DNA of 5,371 bases from JAAHGY01 sp051439365. GTDB lineage: Bacteria > Cyanobacteriota > Cyanobacteriia > CAKZMO01. This document shows positions 5,350 through 5,371 of this stretch, piece by piece; the stretch's first letter is position 1, and the number at the start of each line of letters is the position of its first letter. Under the pieces are notes generated by a model. It ran no database searches and was not told the origin of the DNA. It worked only from the letters and a program-made list of their open reading frames with translations. Location of the stretch: the NCBI GenBank assembly GCA_051439365.1, contig JBFRWC010000308.1, positions 1 to 5,371 of the forward strand, given 5' to 3'. A program made the position numbers and the translations under genes.

Positions 5350-5371
5350 ATGGCGCGATCGCGTTCCCACC
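5350..5371 (+). CDS. possible start of a further gene, cut by the window edge
   Basis: A purine run AAGGGGGAGG (5340-5349) resembles a strong Shine-Dalgarno sequence and abuts ATG at 5350, leaving 3 bases after the AAGGGGG part. Only seven codons are visible (MARSRSH), with a HIP1 octamer across codons 2-5, so nothing can be said about the product. The purine run could be fortuitous. Confidence 0.25.

Larger units (their letters stand above)
534..5362. repeat. HIP1 octamers (GCGATCGC), ten dispersed copies
   Basis: Exact copies begin at 534, 673, 775, 1582, 2909, 3183, 3341, 4186, 5195 and 5355. They occur in the cyclase, xseA, recA and the region after recA, but not in xseB or the xseA-recA intergenic region. 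HIP1 is a highly abundant palindrome in many cyanobacterial chromosomes, so this is the main taxonomic clue in the window. Confidence 0.95.

Noticed and set aside
5122..5370. 82-codon minus-strand frame at the right edge
   Set aside because: It overlaps the end of recA and lies antisense to the small + strand ORF. The product is Pro/Arg/Ser-rich with no domain look, and its start is a GTG at the very edge.
1..5371. CRISPR array, tRNA or rRNA, insertion sequence, phage or defence genes
   Set aside because: No regularly spaced repeats, cloverleaf-like sequence, terminal inverted repeats, transposase or integrase motifs were seen. The space is filled by housekeeping genes and short gaps.

Overview
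The window looks like chromosomal DNA of a cyanobacterium. It holds ten copies of the octamer GCGATCGC (HIP1), about one per 540 bases, where chance would give roughly 0.1 copy. The proteins also fit: a CHASE2-type class III nucleotide cyclase, a cyanobacterial-style XseA/XseB pair, and a RecA with a long, low-complexity C-terminal tail. The genus cannot be named from the sequence alone.

Layout. Bases 1-1890 (+) are the 3' part of a membrane-anchored cyclase gene whose start lies before the window. Seven bases beyond its stop, and convergent with it, is the stop of xseB (1898-2248, -), the exonuclease VII small subunit. xseA (2377-3609, -), the large subunit, lies upstream of xseB on the same strand with a 128-base gap that contains an AT-rich tandem repeat. 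Bases 3610-3939 are a 330-base divergent intergenic region between xseA and recA. It carries a 42-base imperfect direct repeat with an internal dyad, an AT-rich hairpin, and two short tandem repeats in the probable recA leader. recA (3940-5151, +) follows and appears complete. Behind it is a 41-codon ORF (5191-5316, +) rich in Cys, Trp and Tyr that has the look of a real small gene. The last bases hold a purine-rich stretch and an ATG that could begin another gene.

How the genes relate. xseA and xseB encode the two subunits of one single-strand-specific nuclease, and recA encodes the recombinase. The repair genes therefore sit back to back and share one control region. The cyclase belongs to second-messenger signalling and probably has no functional link to them, because the gene pairs converge.

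Novelty. Most of the window is ordinary housekeeping DNA and I see no defence, mobile or secondary-metabolism system. The points most worth a second look are the small Cys/Trp ORF after recA, the paired dyad-containing repeats between xseA and recA, the non-canonical base-recognition residues of the cyclase (Asp/Ser rather than Lys/Asp or Lys/Thr), and the number of short tandem duplications.
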